DNA of 7,696 bases from JAWLBR01 sp041687495. Lineage in GTDB: Bacteria; Bacillota; Limnochordia; DTU087; JAAYGB01. Below, piece by piece: positions 6,808 through 7,696 of this stretch. The number at the start of each line of letters is the position of its first letter. Position 1 is the first letter of the stretch. The notes beneath the pieces were generated by a model. It saw only the letters and a program-made list of their open reading frames with translations, was not told the origin of the DNA and ran no database searches. The stretch spans positions 1 through 7,696 of the forward strand of contig JAWLBR010000115.1 in assembly GCA_041687495.1 (NCBI GenBank). Reading direction: 5' to 3'. Position numbers and translations under genes: made by a program.

Positions 6808-6813
6808 GAGCAT

Positions 6814-6820
6814 CTCCTCC
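6814..6820 (-). promoter_or_regulatory. Ribosome binding site deciding the amidase start
   Basis: Minus-strand GGAGGAG abuts the ATG at 6813 with no spacing, too close for normal initiation there. It is 6 nt from the in-frame ATG at 6805-6807, which is ideal, and 12 nt from the third ATG (6799-6801). Confidence 0.65.
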
Positions 6821-6851
6821 GAATTCTTGCTGCCTGTAAGGTTGTGTACAC

Positions 6852-6891
6852 TAGTGCGACCATTGCGGCGACTATATACCCATTCGCACTA
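6852..6891. promoter_or_regulatory. 8-bp inverted repeat straddling the amidase promoter (operator candidate)
   Basis: TAGTGCGA (6852-6859) and TCGCACTA (6884-6891) are perfect inverted copies 24 bp apart. On the minus strand one arm lies in the spacer between the proposed -35 and -10, and the other just past the expected transcription start. The upstream arm would not be transcribed, so a protein-binding DNA site is more plausible than an RNA hairpin. No regulator family is recognised from the arm sequence. Confidence 0.4.
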
Positions 6892-6900
6892 AATTGACAG
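6871..6900 (-). promoter_or_regulatory. Candidate sigma-A promoter of the amidase gene
   Basis: On the minus strand CTGTCA (6900-6895, 4 of 6 to TTGACA) is followed by TATATA (6878-6873, 16-bp spacer) or TATAGT (6876-6871, 5 of 6, 18-bp spacer). The untranslated leader would be about 55-60 nt. I saw no convincing sigma-E or sigma-G pattern here, although the related cwlD is a sporulation gene in Bacillus. Confidence 0.4.
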
Positions 6901-6943
6901 AAACCTCTAGACAATTGATGGAAGGAGATGCGTTACTCCTAGC

Positions 6944-7696
6944 CTATCCCAGTGACTTTGACCGCAAGAAACCACACAGGCGCTCTCGCTCCCATGTGTT
7001 CACCACGTGTTCAGGCTTAAGCCAAGCCCGCCGCGCAATCCCTATCCCCAACCTCCGGTATTCAAACTGATCAATGCTGTGGGCATCGGTGTCTACTGCA
7101 ATCAATACGCCTGCTTCTCGAGCCCATGCCGCATAGGTTTCGTTCATATCCAATCTATCGGGGGAAGAATTAATCTCCAAAATAGTCTGTGTCTGCGCCG
7201 CCTTATCGATTACCTTTTCCATATCGACTGCATACGGGTCTCGCCGTCCCAACAGCCTCCCCGTAGGATGTGCGATTATATCCACATGGGGATTATCCAT
7301 AGCTGAGAGAATTCTCCCGGTTAGTTTGCCTTCCTCTTGTCGAAACCCGGTGTGAATGGACGCCACCACAATATCCATCTGCTCCAATATTTCATCGGGA
7401 TAGTCCAAGCTACCGTCTGCCAAGATGTCGGTCTCGATCCCCCGCAGCAATTGAAAATCTCTCCACTGTCGATTCAGGGTCCGGATCTTCTCTCCCTGCT
7501 CCAGTAGTTCCTCAACGGAGAGTCCGCCGGCAATGGTCAAGGACCGTGAATGATCACAAATGGCCAAGTAGTCATACCCCTGTCCTCGCGCATATTCGCC
7601 CAGTTCTTCCAGACTGTTCACGCCATCACTGTACTTTGAGTGGCAGTGCAGATCTCCCCGCCAGTCGGTCAACGCGACCAAACGAGGGAGCTGATC
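6944..7696 (-). CDS. polX: DNA polymerase X (PolX), C-terminal PHP domain, 5' end beyond window
   Basis: The last 250 codons of a family-X DNA polymerase. In bacterial PolX an N-terminal polymerase core, used in gap filling during repair, is joined to a C-terminal PHP domain with 3'-5' exonuclease and related activities. The frame has a TTG at 7681 that could pass as a start, but it is open to the edge; the five codons before it read DQLPR, giving LPRLVALTDWRGD, like the PolX interdomain joint. PHP metal ligands are present, numbering from the TTG: DLHCH (His12, His14), Asp19, DH (43-44), Glu83, His110, His138, and DTDAH (Asp199, His201). The family stretches PDEILEQMD, AHPTGRLLGRR and EINSSPDRLD are also visible. 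The polymerase core lies outside. PolX next to MutS2 is a recurring Firmicute neighbourhood, here with an amidase inserted. Confidence 0.9.
   Translation of the reverse strand, partial: DQLPRLVALTDWRGDLHCHSKYSDGVNSLEELGEYARGQGYDYLAICDHSRSLTIAGGLSVEELLEQGEKIRTLNRQWRDFQLLRGIETDILADGSLDYPDEILEQMDIVVASIHTGFRQEEGKLTGRILSAMDNPHVDIIAHPTGRLLGRRDPYAVDMEKVIDKAAQTQTILEINSSPDRLDMNETYAAWAREAGVLIAVDTDAHSIDQFEYRRLGIGIARRAWLKPEHVVNTWERERLCGFLRSKSLG

Noticed and set aside
6894..6899. Perfect plus-strand TTGACA as a -35 box
   Set aside because: No -10 lies 16-19 bp downstream on the plus strand and there is no plus-strand gene to serve. Its complement serves only loosely as the minus-strand -35 proposed for the amidase.
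6923..6940. Terminator of polX from AGGAG/CTCCT
   Set aside because: The stem is only 5 bp with an 8-nt loop and is not followed by a U-tract on the minus strand.
6944..7681. A stand-alone PHP-family phosphatase starting at the TTG at 7681
   Set aside because: The frame stays open to the window edge and the residues before the TTG (DQLPR) continue the PolX joint, so the TTG is an internal leucine codon of a truncated polX.

Overview
The window reads as chromosome from an endospore-forming member of the Bacillota (Firmicutes). All five protein genes lie on the minus strand. Two of them, YunB and a CwlD-like cell-wall amidase, belong to families tied to sporulation. The gene order here is polX, amidase, mutS2, class A PBP, yunB. 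I recall polX and mutS2 as close neighbours in Bacillus subtilis without an amidase between them, so a Clostridia-type or deep-branching lineage seems more likely than Bacillus. I cannot name a genus.

Layout, read in the direction of transcription (high to low coordinates): 7696-6944 is the C-terminal PHP domain of DNA polymerase X, cut by the window edge. 6943-6808 is a spacer with a candidate promoter straddled by an 8-bp inverted repeat. 6807-6061 is a membrane-anchored zinc amidase of the Amidase_3 family. 6060-5881 is an unusual spacer: a candidate promoter over the amidase stop codon, a foldable leader, and a strong intrinsic terminator ending only about 20 nt before the mutS2 start codon. 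5880-3481 is complete MutS2. 3480-3300 is a spacer with no clear promoter or terminator, so the PBP may be read from the mutS2 transcript. 3299-1113 is a complete bifunctional class A penicillin-binding protein. 1106-1060 is a clear intrinsic terminator, followed directly by a sigma-E-like promoter (1057-1029) and yunB (1004-273). 272-1 holds no gene I can support: it has two stem-loops and two copies of a 69-bp-period repeat that runs to the edge.

Functionally the window mixes DNA maintenance (PolX, MutS2) with peptidoglycan synthesis and remodelling (PBP, amidase) and sporulation (YunB, probably the amidase). The genes are probably not one operon, because terminators separate amidase from mutS2 and PBP from yunB.

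The most interesting item is the mutS2 leader. The terminator stands between any recognisable promoter and the mutS2 ribosome binding site, so mutS2 transcription seems to require read-through. The leader upstream offers a long-range stem and a segment able to pair with the terminator's 5' arm and loop, as in an attenuator or riboswitch. I do not recognise it as a known riboswitch class.
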